Shown one piece after another: positions 41,532 to 49,246 of a stretch of 49,246 nucleotides of DNA (the first letter of the stretch is position 1; the number at the start of each line of letters is the position of its first letter). The DNA is from Thiohalophilus sp. (GTDB taxonomy: Bacteria > Pseudomonadota > Gammaproteobacteria > UBA6429 > Thiohalophilaceae): contig NZ_JAXHLN010000002.1 in NCBI RefSeq assembly GCF_034522235.1, positions 475,001 to 524,246 of the forward strand. Reading direction: 5' to 3'. A program made the translations under genes and the position numbers. The notes under the pieces are model-generated. The model had not been told where the DNA came from. It ran no database searches and saw only the letters and a program-made list of their open reading frames with translations.

Positions 41532-44378
41532 CTATGCGCGCTTCTTTTCGCGTTTCTGCCGGGCCTCGAGCACCGGCTTGAGATAAACGCCGGTATGTGA
41601 GTTTTGGTGTTCGGCCACTTCTTCGGGCGTGCCGGCACAGACCAGGGCACCGCCCTTGTTACCGCCTTCGGGCCCCATGTCGATGATCCAGTCAGCGGTT
41701 TTGATCACATCCAGATTGTGCTCGATGATGACGATGGTGTTGCCGTGATCGCGCAGGCGGTGCAGGACGGCCAGCAGCTGTTCGATGTCGTAAAAGTGCA
41801 GGCCGGTGGTCGGCTCATCCAGAATATACAGGGTATTGCCGGTGTCGCGCTTGGACAGCTCGCGCGCCAGCTTGACCCGCTGCGCCTCGCCGCCGGAGAG
41901 GGTGGTGGCGTTCTGACCCAGTTTGATATAGGTGAGGCCCACATCCATCAGGGTCTGCAGCTTGCGCTTGATCGCCGGCACGGCGTCGAAAAAGCTCAGG
42001 GCATCCTCGACGGTCATTTCCAGCACTTCATAGATGTTCCTGCCCTTGTATTTGATCTCCAGCGTCTCGCGGTTGTAGCGCTTGCCCTTGCAGACATCGC
42101 AGGGCACGTAGATATCCGGTAGAAAGTGCATCTCCACCTTGATCACGCCGTCGCCCTGGCACGCCTCGCAGCGCCCGCCCTTGACGTTGAAGCTGAAGCG
42201 TCCCGGGTTGTAACCTCGTGCGCGAGCCTCCTGGGTGCCGGCGAACAGCTCCCGGATCGGGGTAAACAGCTGGGTATAGGTGGCCGGGTTGGAGCGGGGC
42301 GTGCGGCCGATGGGGCTCTGGTCGATGTCCACCACCTTGTCGAACTGGCCGAGGCCGACGATCTCGTCGCAGGGCGCCGGTTCCTGGCCCGCCTGGTTGA
42401 TCTCGGCGGCGGCGTGCAGATAGAGAGTGTCGTTGATCAGGGTCGATTTGCCCGAGCCGGAGACCCCGGTGACGGCGGTCATCAGCCCCACCGGGATGTC
42501 GATTGTCACATTCTGCAGATTGTTACCCCGGGCGCCGCGGATCGACAGCCAGCGCTCCCCGGTGGGGGTGCGTCGGGCCGGGACGGCAATGGCCTTGTGG
42601 CCTGACAGGTACTGGCCGGTCAGGGAGTCGGGGCTCGCCATAATCTGCTGTGGCGTGCCCTGAGCCACGATATGGCCGCCGTGGGCGCCGGCCCCGGGGC
42701 CGATATCCAGTACGTGATCGGCGCTCAGAATCGCCTCCTCGTCGTGCTCTACCACGATCACGGTGTTACCCAGGTCCCTTAAATGATAAAGGGTATTGAG
42801 CAGCCGGCTGTTATCCCGCTGGTGCAGGCCGATGGAGGGCTCGTCGAGCACGTACATGACCCCCACCAGCCCGGCGCCGATCTGGCTGGCCAGGCGGATA
42901 CGCTGCGCCTCGCCGCCGGAGAGGGTGTCGGCGCTGCGATCCAGGCTCAGATACTCCAGTCCCACGTTGACCAGGAAGTTAAGCCGCAAGGTGATCTCCT
43001 TGAGGATTTTCTCGGCAATCTTGCCGCGTCGGCCGGGCAGCTCGAGGGTACTGAAAAAATGATGCGCCGTATCGATGGCCATGGCGGTGACATCGGGCAG
43101 GGTCTTGTCGGTGACAAACACATGCCGGGCCTGGCTGTTCAGCCGGGTGCCGTGGCACTCGGGGCAGGCCTGATGATTCAGGTATTTGGCCAGCTCCTCG
43201 CGCACCACGTTGGACTCGGTCTCGCGATAGCGGCGCTGCATGTTGGGAATGACCCCCTCGAACGGCTGGCGCTTTTTGTGCTCGCCGCCGCGCTCGTTGA
43301 AATAGACAAATTCAATCTTCTCCTCGCCACTGCCGTGGAGAATGATCTGCTGCAGCGATTGCGGCAGATCCTCGAAGGCGGCGTCCATGTCGAAGTCGTA
43401 ATGGCGCGACAGCGACAGCAGCATCTGGAAGTAATAGACATTACGCCGGTCCCAGCCGCGGATGGCGCCGCTGCTCAGGCTCAGTTCCGGGTGGCTGACC
43501 ACCCGCTGGGGATCGAAATACTGGCGCATGCCCAGGCCGTCGCAACCGGGGCAGGCGCCGGCAGGATTATTAAACGAGAACAGCCGCGGCTCCAGCTCGC
43601 TCAGCGAGTAGCCGCAGACCGGGCAGGCGTAGTTGGCGGAGAAGACCAGATCCGGGTGGTCGTCGTCCATCCAGGCGACCCGGATCACGCCGCCGCCCAG
43701 ATTCAGTGCGGTCTCGATGGAGTCGGCCAGCCGGGTCTGCAGATCGGCGCGCACCTTGAAACGATCCACCACCGCCTCGATGGTGTGCTTGCGCCGCTTG
43801 TCCAGGTTGGGCAGATCATCCAGTTCCACCACCTCGCCGTCGACCCGGGCGCGGATATAGCCCTCGGCGCGCAGGGTGTCGAACACCTGGTCGTGCTCGC
43901 CTTTGCGATTGTCAATCACCGGCGCCAGCAGCATCAGCCTGGTAGCCTCGGGCAGGGCGAGAATGTGGTCCACCATCTGACTGACGGTCTGTGCGTCGAG
44001 CACAATGTCATGTTCCGGGCAGCGCGGCTCGCCGGCACGGGCGAACAGCAGGCGCAGATAGTCATAGATTTCAGTGATGGTGCCGACCGTGGAGCGGGGG
44101 TTGTGCGACGTGGACTTCTGCTCGATCGAGATGGCCGGAGACAGCCCCTCAATGTGATCCACATCGGGTTTTTCCATTACCGACAGGAACTGGCGCGCAT
44201 AGGCGGACAATGATTCCACGTAACGGCGCTGGCCCTCGGCATAGATGGTGTCGAAGGCGAGCGACGACTTGCCGGAACCGGACAGGCCGGTAATCACGAT
44301 CAGTTTGTCGCGCGGCAGATCCAGATCGATGTTCTTGAGATTGTGGGTGCGGGCACCCTTGATGTGGATCGTGTCCAT
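41532..44378 (-). CDS. uvrA: Excinuclease ABC subunit A
   Basis: Damage-sensing ATPase of nucleotide excision repair, loading UvrB. 948 residues (E. coli 940). Two ABC cassettes: Walker [11 protein letters not shown] at 31-40 and [10 protein letters not shown] near 637; signatures [12 protein letters not shown] and [12 protein letters not shown]. Zinc modules CPVCGYS...CPGCDG and CEACQGDG...[10 protein letters not shown]. Start ATG 44378 after AGGAAG. It is divergent from yajR. I see no clear LexA box in the 297-bp region upstream, although uvrA is SOS-controlled in E. coli. Confidence 0.97.
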   Translation of the reverse strand: MDTIHIKGARTHNLKNIDLDLPRDKLIVITGLSGSGKSSLAFDTIYAEGQRRYVESLSAYARQFLSVMEKPDVDHIEGLSPAISIEQKSTSHNPRSTVGTITEIYDYLRLLFARAGEPRCPEHDIVLDAQTVSQMVDHILALPEATRLMLLAPVIDNRKGEHDQVFDTLRAEGYIRARVDGEVVELDDLPNLDKRRKHTIEAVVDRFKVRADLQTRLADSIETALNLGGGVIRVAWMDDDHPDLVFSANYACPVCGYSLSELEPRLFSFNNPAGACPGCDGLGMRQYFDPQRVVSHPELSLSSGAIRGWDRRNVYYFQMLLSLSRHYDFDMDAAFEDLPQSLQQIILHGSGEEKIEFVYFNERGGEHKKRQPFEGVIPNMQRRYRETESNVVREELAKYLNHQACPECHGTRLNSQARHVFVTDKTLPDVTAMAIDTAHHFFSTLELPGRRGKIAEKILKEITLRLNFLVNVGLEYLSLDRSADTLSGGEAQRIRLASQIGAGLVGVMYVLDEPSIGLHQRDNSRLLNTLYHLRDLGNTVIVVEHDEEAILSADHVLDIGPGAGAHGGHIVAQGTPQQIMASPDSLTGQYLSGHKAIAVPARRTPTGERWLSIRGARGNNLQNVTIDIPVGLMTAVTGVSGSGKSTLINDTLYLHAAAEINQAGQEPAPCDEIVGLGQFDKVVDIDQSPIGRTPRSNPATYTQLFTPIRELFAGTQEARARGYNPGRFSFNVKGGRCEACQGDGVIKVEMHFLPDIYVPCDVCKGKRYNRETLEIKYKGRNIYEVLEMTVEDALSFFDAVPAIKRKLQTLMDVGLTYIKLGQNATTLSGGEAQRVKLARELSKRDTGNTLYILDEPTTGLHFYDIEQLLAVLHRLRDHGNTIVIIEHNLDVIKTADWIIDMGPEGGNKGGALVCAGTPEEVAEHQNSHTGVYLKPVLEARQKREKKRA

Positions 44379-44616
44379 GAATTCTTCCTGCTACAGCCAA
44401 ACACGCTACTATACGACGTTTTCGCCATCACGGGGAAGCCGATACGTTGTTTCTGTGATCGGGGGACGAGGCAGGTTGCTCATGATGGTGTCATTTTGAC
44501 TTTACGCGGTACTGGCGCACTTCATCCCTGTACCGGCATTGGGAATGCGTATTTGGTGGGCTTGCCGGGTCAGTGTTTCCCGGGCGGGAGGTTCCTGCTA
44601 ACATCGGCTTTTTACC

Positions 44617-44637
44617 GATAGTCTGACTGGGACTATC
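44617..44637. promoter_or_regulatory. Inverted repeat in the uvrA-yajR divergent region
   Basis: GATAGTC (44617-44623) and GACTATC (44631-44637) are perfect 7-bp inverted copies around TGACTGG, 39 bp before the yajR start. This could be an operator or a leader hairpin. The rest of the 297-bp region (44379-44675) shows no gene. Confidence 0.4.
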
Positions 44638-44675
44638 CCGCTTTTCTCAAGCTGGACTTCTCCTGAACTTAATCA

Positions 44676-46052
44676 ATGCACGATAACGCGATGACCAAAG
44701 GCGAGCGGCGCATTGCGCTGGTCCTGGCCGGGGTATTCTCCTCCCGCATGCTGGGGCTGTTCATGATCCTGCCGGTCTTCACCCTCTACGCCCACGAGTT
44801 GCACGGCTATACCCTGACCCTGGCCGGACTGGCTCTGGGCATCTACGGCCTGACCCAGGCACTGCTGCAGATTCCCCTGGGCATGCTCTCCGATCGCATC
44901 GGCCGCAAGCCGGTGATCCTCGGCGGCCTGCTGGTGTTCGCGCTTGGCAGCGTCATTGCGGCCCTGTCAGATTCCATGTGGGGGGTGATCCTGGGCCGGG
45001 CCCTGCAGGGCGCCGGCGCCATTGCCAGTGCGGTGCTGGCGCTGGCGGCGGACCTGACCCGCGAGGAACACCGGCTCAAGGTCATGGCCCTGATCGGCAT
45101 CAGCATCGGGCTCTCCTTTGCGCTGGCCATGGTGGTCGGACCGCTGCTGCACGGCTGGTTCGGGGTGCCGGGGATTTTCTGGGTTACGGCGGGCCTGGCC
45201 GCGCTGGGCATCGTGCTGGTGCTGCGGGCGGTACCGAGACCGGTCAGTGTGCGCTTTCACCGCGACACCGAGGTGGAGACGACCTCGCTGGGTCAGGTGC
45301 TGCGCGATACCCAGCTGCTGCGGGTTGACGCCGGGATTTTCATCCTGCATCTGCTGTTGATGGCCAATTTCGTGGTGGTGCCGGGGCTGCTGGAGCAGCG
45401 CTTCGGCCTGCCCGGGGCCAGCCACTGGCGGGTCTATCTGCCGGTACTGTTCCTGTCGATGCTGGTGATCATGCCGTTTATTTTCCTGGCCGAGAAAAAA
45501 CGCATGGTAAAACAGATACTTGTCTTCGCCGTCGGGCTGATGCTGGCGGTCCAGGCCGCTCTGGCGTCGGGCATCGACTCTATGGCGGGCATGGTCTTCG
45601 TGCTATGGTTGTTTTTTGTGGCGTTCAACCTGCTGGAGGCCAGCCTGCCGTCCCTGGTGGCCAAACTGGCGCCGGTGACCCGCAAGGGCACGGCCATGGG
45701 CGCCTACACCACGGCGCAGTTTCTGGGGGTGTTTGTCGGCGGGACGGCCGGCGGCTGGCTGGCGGAGCACTATACGCTGACCAGCCTGTTCCTGTTTAAT
45801 ATGGCCCTGGCGGGGATCTGGCTGCTGCTGGTGGTCAGCATGCGTCAGCCGTCTTATTACACCAGCCAGCTGTTGAATGTGGGCAACCTGGACGAGCAGC
45901 AGGCCGAGGAGCTGGTCCGCAAATTGAGCGCAGTGCCGGGGGTAATCGAAGCCATTATTGTTGCCGAGGAGGGCGTCGCCTACCTCAAGGTCGACAAGCC
46001 GAAACTGGATCAAACAGCGCTGTTTGCCTATTCGGTAACAGCACAAGGCTGA
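44676..46052 (+). CDS. yajR: MFS transporter with C-terminal YAM domain (YajR-like)
   Basis: Proton-coupled major facilitator of unknown substrate in the inner membrane. 458 residues (E. coli YajR 454). Twelve predicted membrane segments span about 12-395; motif A appears as [11 protein letters not shown] at 69-79 and [16 protein letters not shown] is TM4-like. Residues about 395-455 form a soluble ferredoxin-like appendix ([20 protein letters not shown]), matching the YAM domain specific to YajR. The N-terminus [14 protein letters not shown] aligns with YajR, supporting this start although the SD is weak. The uvrA-MFS-ssb order recurs in Pseudomonas. Confidence 0.88.
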   Translation: MHDNAMTKGERRIALVLAGVFSSRMLGLFMILPVFTLYAHELHGYTLTLAGLALGIYGLTQALLQIPLGMLSDRIGRKPVILGGLLVFALGSVIAALSDSMWGVILGRALQGAGAIASAVLALAADLTREEHRLKVMALIGISIGLSFALAMVVGPLLHGWFGVPGIFWVTAGLAALGIVLVLRAVPRPVSVRFHRDTEVETTSLGQVLRDTQLLRVDAGIFILHLLLMANFVVVPGLLEQRFGLPGASHWRVYLPVLFLSMLVIMPFIFLAEKKRMVKQILVFAVGLMLAVQAALASGIDSMAGMVFVLWLFFVAFNLLEASLPSLVAKLAPVTRKGTAMGAYTTAQFLGVFVGGTAGGWLAEHYTLTSLFLFNMALAGIWLLLVVSMRQPSYYTSQLLNVGNLDEQQAEELVRKLSAVPGVIEAIIVAEEGVAYLKVDKPKLDQTALFAYSVTAQG

Positions 46053-46090
46053 ACATCAGCGTAATCATTGCACGAAGGGAGAGGACGAAC

Positions 46091-46558
46091 ATGGCAAGGG
46101 GCATTAATAAAGTAATTCTGGTAGGCAACCTGGGGCGCGATCCGGAAGTGCGCTATTCCGCCAACGGCGCGGCGATTGCCAATGTGTCGATCGCCACCTC
46201 CGAAAGCTGGAAAGACAAGAACACCGGCGAACAGGTGGAGAAGACCGAATGGCACCGGGTGGTGATGTTCCGCCGCCTGGGCGAGATTGCCGGCGAGTAC
46301 CTGAAGAAGGGCTCCAAGGTCTATATCGAAGGTAAACTGCAGACCCGCAAGTGGCAGGACAAAGAGGGCCACGATCGCTACACCACCGAGATCGTCGCCA
46401 ACGAAATGCAGATGCTCGACTCGCGCGGCGGCGGTACCGCCAATTTTGACAACAACTACGACAGCGGTCAGAGCAGCAGCGGTGGTGGTGCCGGTAGCGG
46501 TGGTGGTCAGCCCGAGCCGGTCCCGATGGGGGATTTCGATGACGATATTCCGTTCTGA
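46091..46558 (+). CDS. ssb: Single-stranded DNA-binding protein
   Basis: Tetrameric OB-fold protein coating ssDNA in replication, repair and recombination. 155 residues. OB domain at 1-112 ([39 protein letters not shown]), Gly/Ser/Gln linker, and the acidic interaction tip DFDDDIPF at the very end. SD GGGAGAGG is strong. Closed by a terminator at 46581. Confidence 0.97.
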   Translation: MARGINKVILVGNLGRDPEVRYSANGAAIANVSIATSESWKDKNTGEQVEKTEWHRVVMFRRLGEIAGEYLKKGSKVYIEGKLQTRKWQDKEGHDRYTTEIVANEMQMLDSRGGGTANFDNNYDSGQSSSGGGAGSGGGQPEPVPMGDFDDDIPF

Positions 46559-46580
46559 ATGATGCAGCCTGTCTGACAAA

Positions 46581-46608
46581 ACAAAACCCCGCCGTAGCGG
46601 GGTTTTGT
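46581..46608. terminator. Bidirectional terminator between ssb and the convergent small gene
   Basis: ACAAAACCCCGC (46581-46592) and GCGGGGTTTTGT (46597-46608) pair perfectly around CGTA. The stem includes A and T runs on either side, so it can act on both strands. Confidence 0.88.
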
Positions 46609-46650
46609 TATTAGAGTCGACCGTTCATGGTCGGCAGGCAGCGCGGCGTG

Positions 46651-47061
46651 TTAATAACCGCCTTCATTATTGCCCTGGCCGGAGCCTCTGCCGCCGCCCA
46701 TGCCCTGGCCACGACCCTGACCCTGTTCCATGTGCTGATCACGTCCCTGACCCGGTTCCATGCCCCGGCCACGTTCTCCGTCGCGACGCATACCCATGCC
46801 GCGCTGGCCGGGCTCATCGGGCAGCTCGACACCCCGCTCCTCAGCCCGTTGCTGCATCCGTTCATGGTGTTCCTTGCGAAAGGCTTCGCGTTCCTCTTCG
46901 GAGTCCATGTTACGCATTTGCTCGCGATGTTCGACCCGTTCCTCCTCGCTCATCAGTTGCTGGCCGTAAATCGGTGCATCCGCATCCTGGGCCAGTGCCA
47001 ATGGCGCACTCAGGGAGAGGGCGAGTAGAAGTGGAATTTGTCTGGCAAGGTTGAGTTTCAT
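46651..47061 (-). CDS. Small exported protein with Gly/Arg/Gln/Met-rich decamer repeats
   Basis: 136 residues. Clear signal peptide (1-24, cleavage at ALA-QDADAP). Residues 31-84 are highly charged and helical (YGQQLMSEEERVEHREQMR, FRKEHHERMQ, then GVELPDEP), a motif I recall from other uncharacterised gammaproteobacterial periplasmic proteins. Residues 91-130 are four imperfect 10-residue repeats, each starting with Met: MRRDGERGRG, MEPGQGRDQH, MEQGQGRGQG, MGGGRGSGQG. This tail is probably disordered. ATG follows AGGAAG. The function is unknown. Confidence 0.75.
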   Translation of the reverse strand: MKLNLARQIPLLLALSLSAPLALAQDADAPIYGQQLMSEEERVEHREQMRNMDSEEEREAFRKEHHERMQQRAEERGVELPDEPGQRGMGMRRDGERGRGMEPGQGRDQHMEQGQGRGQGMGGGRGSGQGNNEGGY

Positions 47062-47215
47062 AATGTCACTTCCTGATGAAAGTTGAATTAGAGTAAAGCA
47101 TAGAAATGGCGATACTTCCGTGCAAAGACGGCAAAATAGTTAACCGAGTCGGGCATTGTAAGCCGCTGGCCGTTTATATTAGGATGAGAACTACTGAATA
47201 GTCTGTCAGCTGAAT

Positions 47216-47677
47216 ATGGCCGAACCGGAAGCGTCCCACAAACCGCAACACGAAGGCTATCTCTGGCCCTCGGCGGATTACGATCGACAACTGGCCTCGG
47301 TACGCGACATGATCGGTGAGTCGATCTATCTGGTGCTGATCAAACCCAGCGATATCAACCTGGCGGTGACACTGGAGAACAAACCGGTGACGCTGCTGGA
47401 TGTAGTGGACTTTCCCGCCCCGGATCCCGCCCGGCGGCTCTATCCGCACATGTTGATCCTGTCCGACGGACGCGGCATCAATCTGGGGCACATCGCCCGC
47501 CTGAGTTATAAGCAGGCCTTCAGTCCAAACGCGGAACAGATCATCTATCAACAGGATGCGCTGTTGAAAAAGTTCCTGTTCCAGGATCGTCGCCTTTCAC
47601 CGCAGAGCATTCGGGACACCAGCCGGATCCAGCTGGCGCGGATTCTTGGCAAGGCCGAACCCGAACGCCTTGAGTGA
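47216..47677 (+). CDS. Conserved-looking cytoplasmic protein of unknown function
   Basis: 153 residues without signal peptide or membrane segment. Predicted mixed alpha/beta protein; noteworthy segments are GESIYLVLIKPSDINLAVTLE, PHMLILSDGRGINLGHIARL and a charged C-terminal helix. I do not recognise the family. No obvious SD precedes the ATG at 47216, so translation start and strength are uncertain. An opposite-strand open frame (47174-47551) is considered a shadow. It stands alone, with a 154-bp gap before and 307 bp after it. Confidence 0.6.
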   Translation: MAEPEASHKPQHEGYLWPSADYDRQLASVRDMIGESIYLVLIKPSDINLAVTLENKPVTLLDVVDFPAPDPARRLYPHMLILSDGRGINLGHIARLSYKQAFSPNAEQIIYQQDALLKKFLFQDRRLSPQSIRDTSRIQLARILGKAEPERLE

Positions 47678-47984
47678 GTTTTCGAAAGTTTTGTCCAGCG
47701 CTTCAGGAAAAGATTTTAAACACAGAGACATAAAGGGCCGCGAATCAGCCTGGTGCATATGATATCTGCGTGATTAATCAAGACGCTGCATGAAAATAAC
47801 TTCCCCAAGTGGCTTTGCCGTTTTTTATCGCGTAAGGTCTGTGTTGAGAGCGAATGACAGCGATCGATTGCGCTTGGCGGTAATTGACAGCCTGAGGTTG
47901 CCCGGCTAGGCTCTATCCATTATATGGCTCACTATTATAATAATAAGTGAGTCATCCCTTAATCGTAACCGTCACCTTGTCTTA
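47678..47984. other. Gene-free spacer with a palindrome
   Basis: 307 bp. It contains CACAGAGACA (47721-47730), a possible decayed single arm of another short-repeat family, a TTGACA at 47884-47889 without a good -10, and the AT-rich inverted repeat CTCACT...AGTGAG (47928-47951) with a 12-base loop, about 35 bp before the next gene. No gene is seen. Confidence 0.5.
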
Positions 47985-49016
47985 TTGTATAACGTGAAGC
48001 CTTTCTCTCAGATATGTCTGCTTACCAGCCTGACGCTACTGATGTGGTCAGGCTTGTCACTGGCTGCATCGCCTGAGTCTGAAGCGGGAGAGTGCGAACC
48101 GTTTGATGACGACTGCCTGGATCGGCAAAACTCGTCGATTGATGACAGTTCCGCCAGCAAACCTTTTTTTTCCTTTCTCGATCGGCCCCAGGGCAGCTTG
48201 TCCTATGGGTTGAATGAGATGGCGACGGCCATGGACGAATTTTTCGCCGAGGAACGGGTTTTTTATGACAAGACCGGCAGTTATGTGCGACTCACGGCCG
48301 ATATGGTGTTTGATGAGGTCGGCGATACCCGCTATATCGGTGATGTCAAAGTCAAGATGCGCCTGCCGCGAACCGAGGAGAAGCTCAAACTGACCTTTGA
48401 GAGCGATCCGGAAGAACAGCGCGATGATCTGGACAGGACGCTGGAAGACTCCCCGAGCGAGGCCGCCCGGGAGAGAGCGTATTACGGCGGGATTCAGGCG
48501 ACACTGGGTGACGAGAAAGAATGGCGTTTCAAGCCTTCAATTGGTGTCAAATTCGACAAGCCGATCGATATTTACCTGCGCTTGCGCATGGATCGTAACT
48601 ACAAAACCGGTAACTGGCTGTTTCGGCCCAGCCAGACCTTTTATACCTTCAAGGAAAAAGGCTTCGGATCGGACACCAAATTTGTCCTGGACTACGGTAT
48701 TACCGACGATATTCTGTTCCGCTCTTCCAGCTTTGTTCGTTATACCGATGAAAATGATTACTATGAGCCCAGCCAGGTTTTTTCCCTGTTGCACAGCCTG
48801 AGCCCCCGACGCGGGATGGCCTACCAGATCGGGGTTTACGGTATTACCGAGCCGGGCTGGCATGCCACCGACTACCTGGCACAAATCCGGTATCGCCAGA
48901 ATATTCATTCCGATTATCTGTTTATGGAGTTGCTCCCCAGGGTGTTATACCAGCGTGAAAACGACTTTGACGCCGAACAATCGGTGACGCTGCGCCTGGA
49001 GATGATTTTCGAATGA
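47985..49016 (+). CDS. Predicted outer-membrane beta-barrel protein of unknown function
   Basis: 343 residues if the TTG at 47985 is used; GTG at 47994 would give MKPFSQ and is equally possible, as no clear SD is present. Signal peptide 5-27 (cleavage SLA-ASPE). A short acidic segment with C37 and C44 follows, then from about residue 60 alternating strands rich in Tyr, Phe and Arg (FRPSQTFYTFKEKGFGSDTK; FRSSSFVRYTDENDYYEPSQ) ending in VTLRLEMIFE. This pattern suggests a 10-12-stranded barrel. No named family recognised. Confidence 0.6.
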   Translation: MYNVKPFSQICLLTSLTLLMWSGLSLAASPESEAGECEPFDDDCLDRQNSSIDDSSASKPFFSFLDRPQGSLSYGLNEMATAMDEFFAEERVFYDKTGSYVRLTADMVFDEVGDTRYIGDVKVKMRLPRTEEKLKLTFESDPEEQRDDLDRTLEDSPSEAARERAYYGGIQATLGDEKEWRFKPSIGVKFDKPIDIYLRLRMDRNYKTGNWLFRPSQTFYTFKEKGFGSDTKFVLDYGITDDILFRSSSFVRYTDENDYYEPSQVFSLLHSLSPRRGMAYQIGVYGITEPGWHATDYLAQIRYRQNIHSDYLFMELLPRVLYQRENDFDAEQSVTLRLEMIFE

Positions 49017-49021
49017 TTGAT

Positions 49022-49246
49022 TCACGGACGGCGGAAAATCAAAAAGTAATTTTCTTCGAGCATCTGCGGCTCACGGATCAGGATAAAACCGGCGGCAGTT
49101 ACTTCGTCGACTACTTCATCACGATTCGCCCTGACATGGGACATCACCCAGGCGGAACTTTCCCCTGGCTCCTTGCGAAAATCGATAATCGCGAGCTTGC
49201 CCCCGGGACGTAATGCCCGCTGAATCGAGTCCAGCATGGCTTCGGG
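49022..49246 (-). CDS. Class I SAM-dependent methyltransferase, C-terminal part (partial)
   Basis: Only the last 74 residues are in the window; the gene continues beyond position 49246. The visible part has the motif following the SAM-binding fold, IQRALRPGGKLAIIDFRKEP, then HVRANRDEVVDEVTAAGFIL and the end LEENYFLIFRRP, which matches predicted periplasm-linked or small-molecule methyltransferases. Its stop is 6 bp from that of the convergent outer-membrane gene. The substrate is unknown. Confidence 0.8.
   Translation of the reverse strand, partial: PEAMLDSIQRALRPGGKLAIIDFRKEPGESSAWVMSHVRANRDEVVDEVTAAGFILIREPQMLEENYFLIFRRP

Noticed and set aside
42783-44213. Plus-strand 476-codon frame inside uvrA
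   Set aside because: Shadow of uvrA; no recognised motif and no SD.
44379-44420. LexA box near CTGCTACAG upstream of uvrA
   Set aside because: It lacks the CTGT-N8-ACAG spacing.
49013-49213. 66-codon plus-strand frame at the window edge
   Set aside because: It is antisense to a recognisable methyltransferase C-terminus.

Overview
The window is a stretch of gammaproteobacterial chromosome, moderately GC-rich, carrying mostly core information-processing genes. The 23S and 5S rRNA, the tRNA order Thr(UGU)-Tyr-Gly-Thr(GGU)-tuf, the E. coli-like lengths of RpoB and RpoC, and the orders birA-coaX-SPOR gene and uvrA-yajR-ssb all fit Gammaproteobacteria. A relative of Chromatiales/Ectothiorhodospiraceae-type bacteria is plausible, but the genus cannot be fixed by reading alone. 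I see no CRISPR array, prophage, complete insertion sequence or replication origin.

Layout. 1-1566 is the 3' end of an rRNA operon: partial 23S, 5S, two terminators, and between them a hairpin-rich spacer with a 21-bp copy of the 5S tail. 1622-7226 holds a CPA2 antiporter, a universal stress protein, a DUF3445 (heme-dependent oxidative N-demethylase-like) protein, and the cofactor pair birA-coaX followed by a membrane-anchored SPOR protein. 7294-9466 has five tRNAs around the first tuf gene. 9518-21472 is secE-nusG-rplKAJL-rpoBC. From a strong promoter at 21623 a run of 33 same-strand genes extends from rpsL to rplQ (21721-39738), fusing the str, S10, spc and alpha operons; it includes a second tuf gene encoding an identical protein. 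A strong terminator follows rplQ. 39963-49246 carries single genes and small groups: a SAM hydrolase, a periplasmic unknown, uvrA, yajR, ssb, a small exported Gly/Arg/Gln-rich protein, an unknown cytoplasmic protein, a predicted outer-membrane protein and the C-terminus of a methyltransferase running off the window.

How the genes work together. Most of the window builds the ribosome (23S, 5S, 29 ribosomal proteins), RNA polymerase core (rpoA, rpoB, rpoC), elongation factors (fusA, two tuf), transcription elongation/antitermination (nusG) and the Sec channel (secE, secY). Promoters for the tRNA/tuf unit and for rpsL have GC-rich discriminators, as expected for growth-rate and stringent control. 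Leaders before rplK, rplJ and rpsM are candidates for L1, L10 and S4 autoregulation. The L4-type leader before rpsJ is absent, because only 6 bp separate it from tuf.

The least ordinary content is non-coding. One family of 7-bp-period repeats (CTCGTNN units, usually as inverted arms) sits in spacers around tRNAs, tuf, nusG-rplK and rpoB-rpoC. A second family with 9-bp units (CACCGAAGA) flanks the SAM-hydrolase/uvrA region. Separate palindromes lie in the 23S-5S and rplA-rplJ spacers, and an 18-bp hairpin encloses the nusG stop codon.
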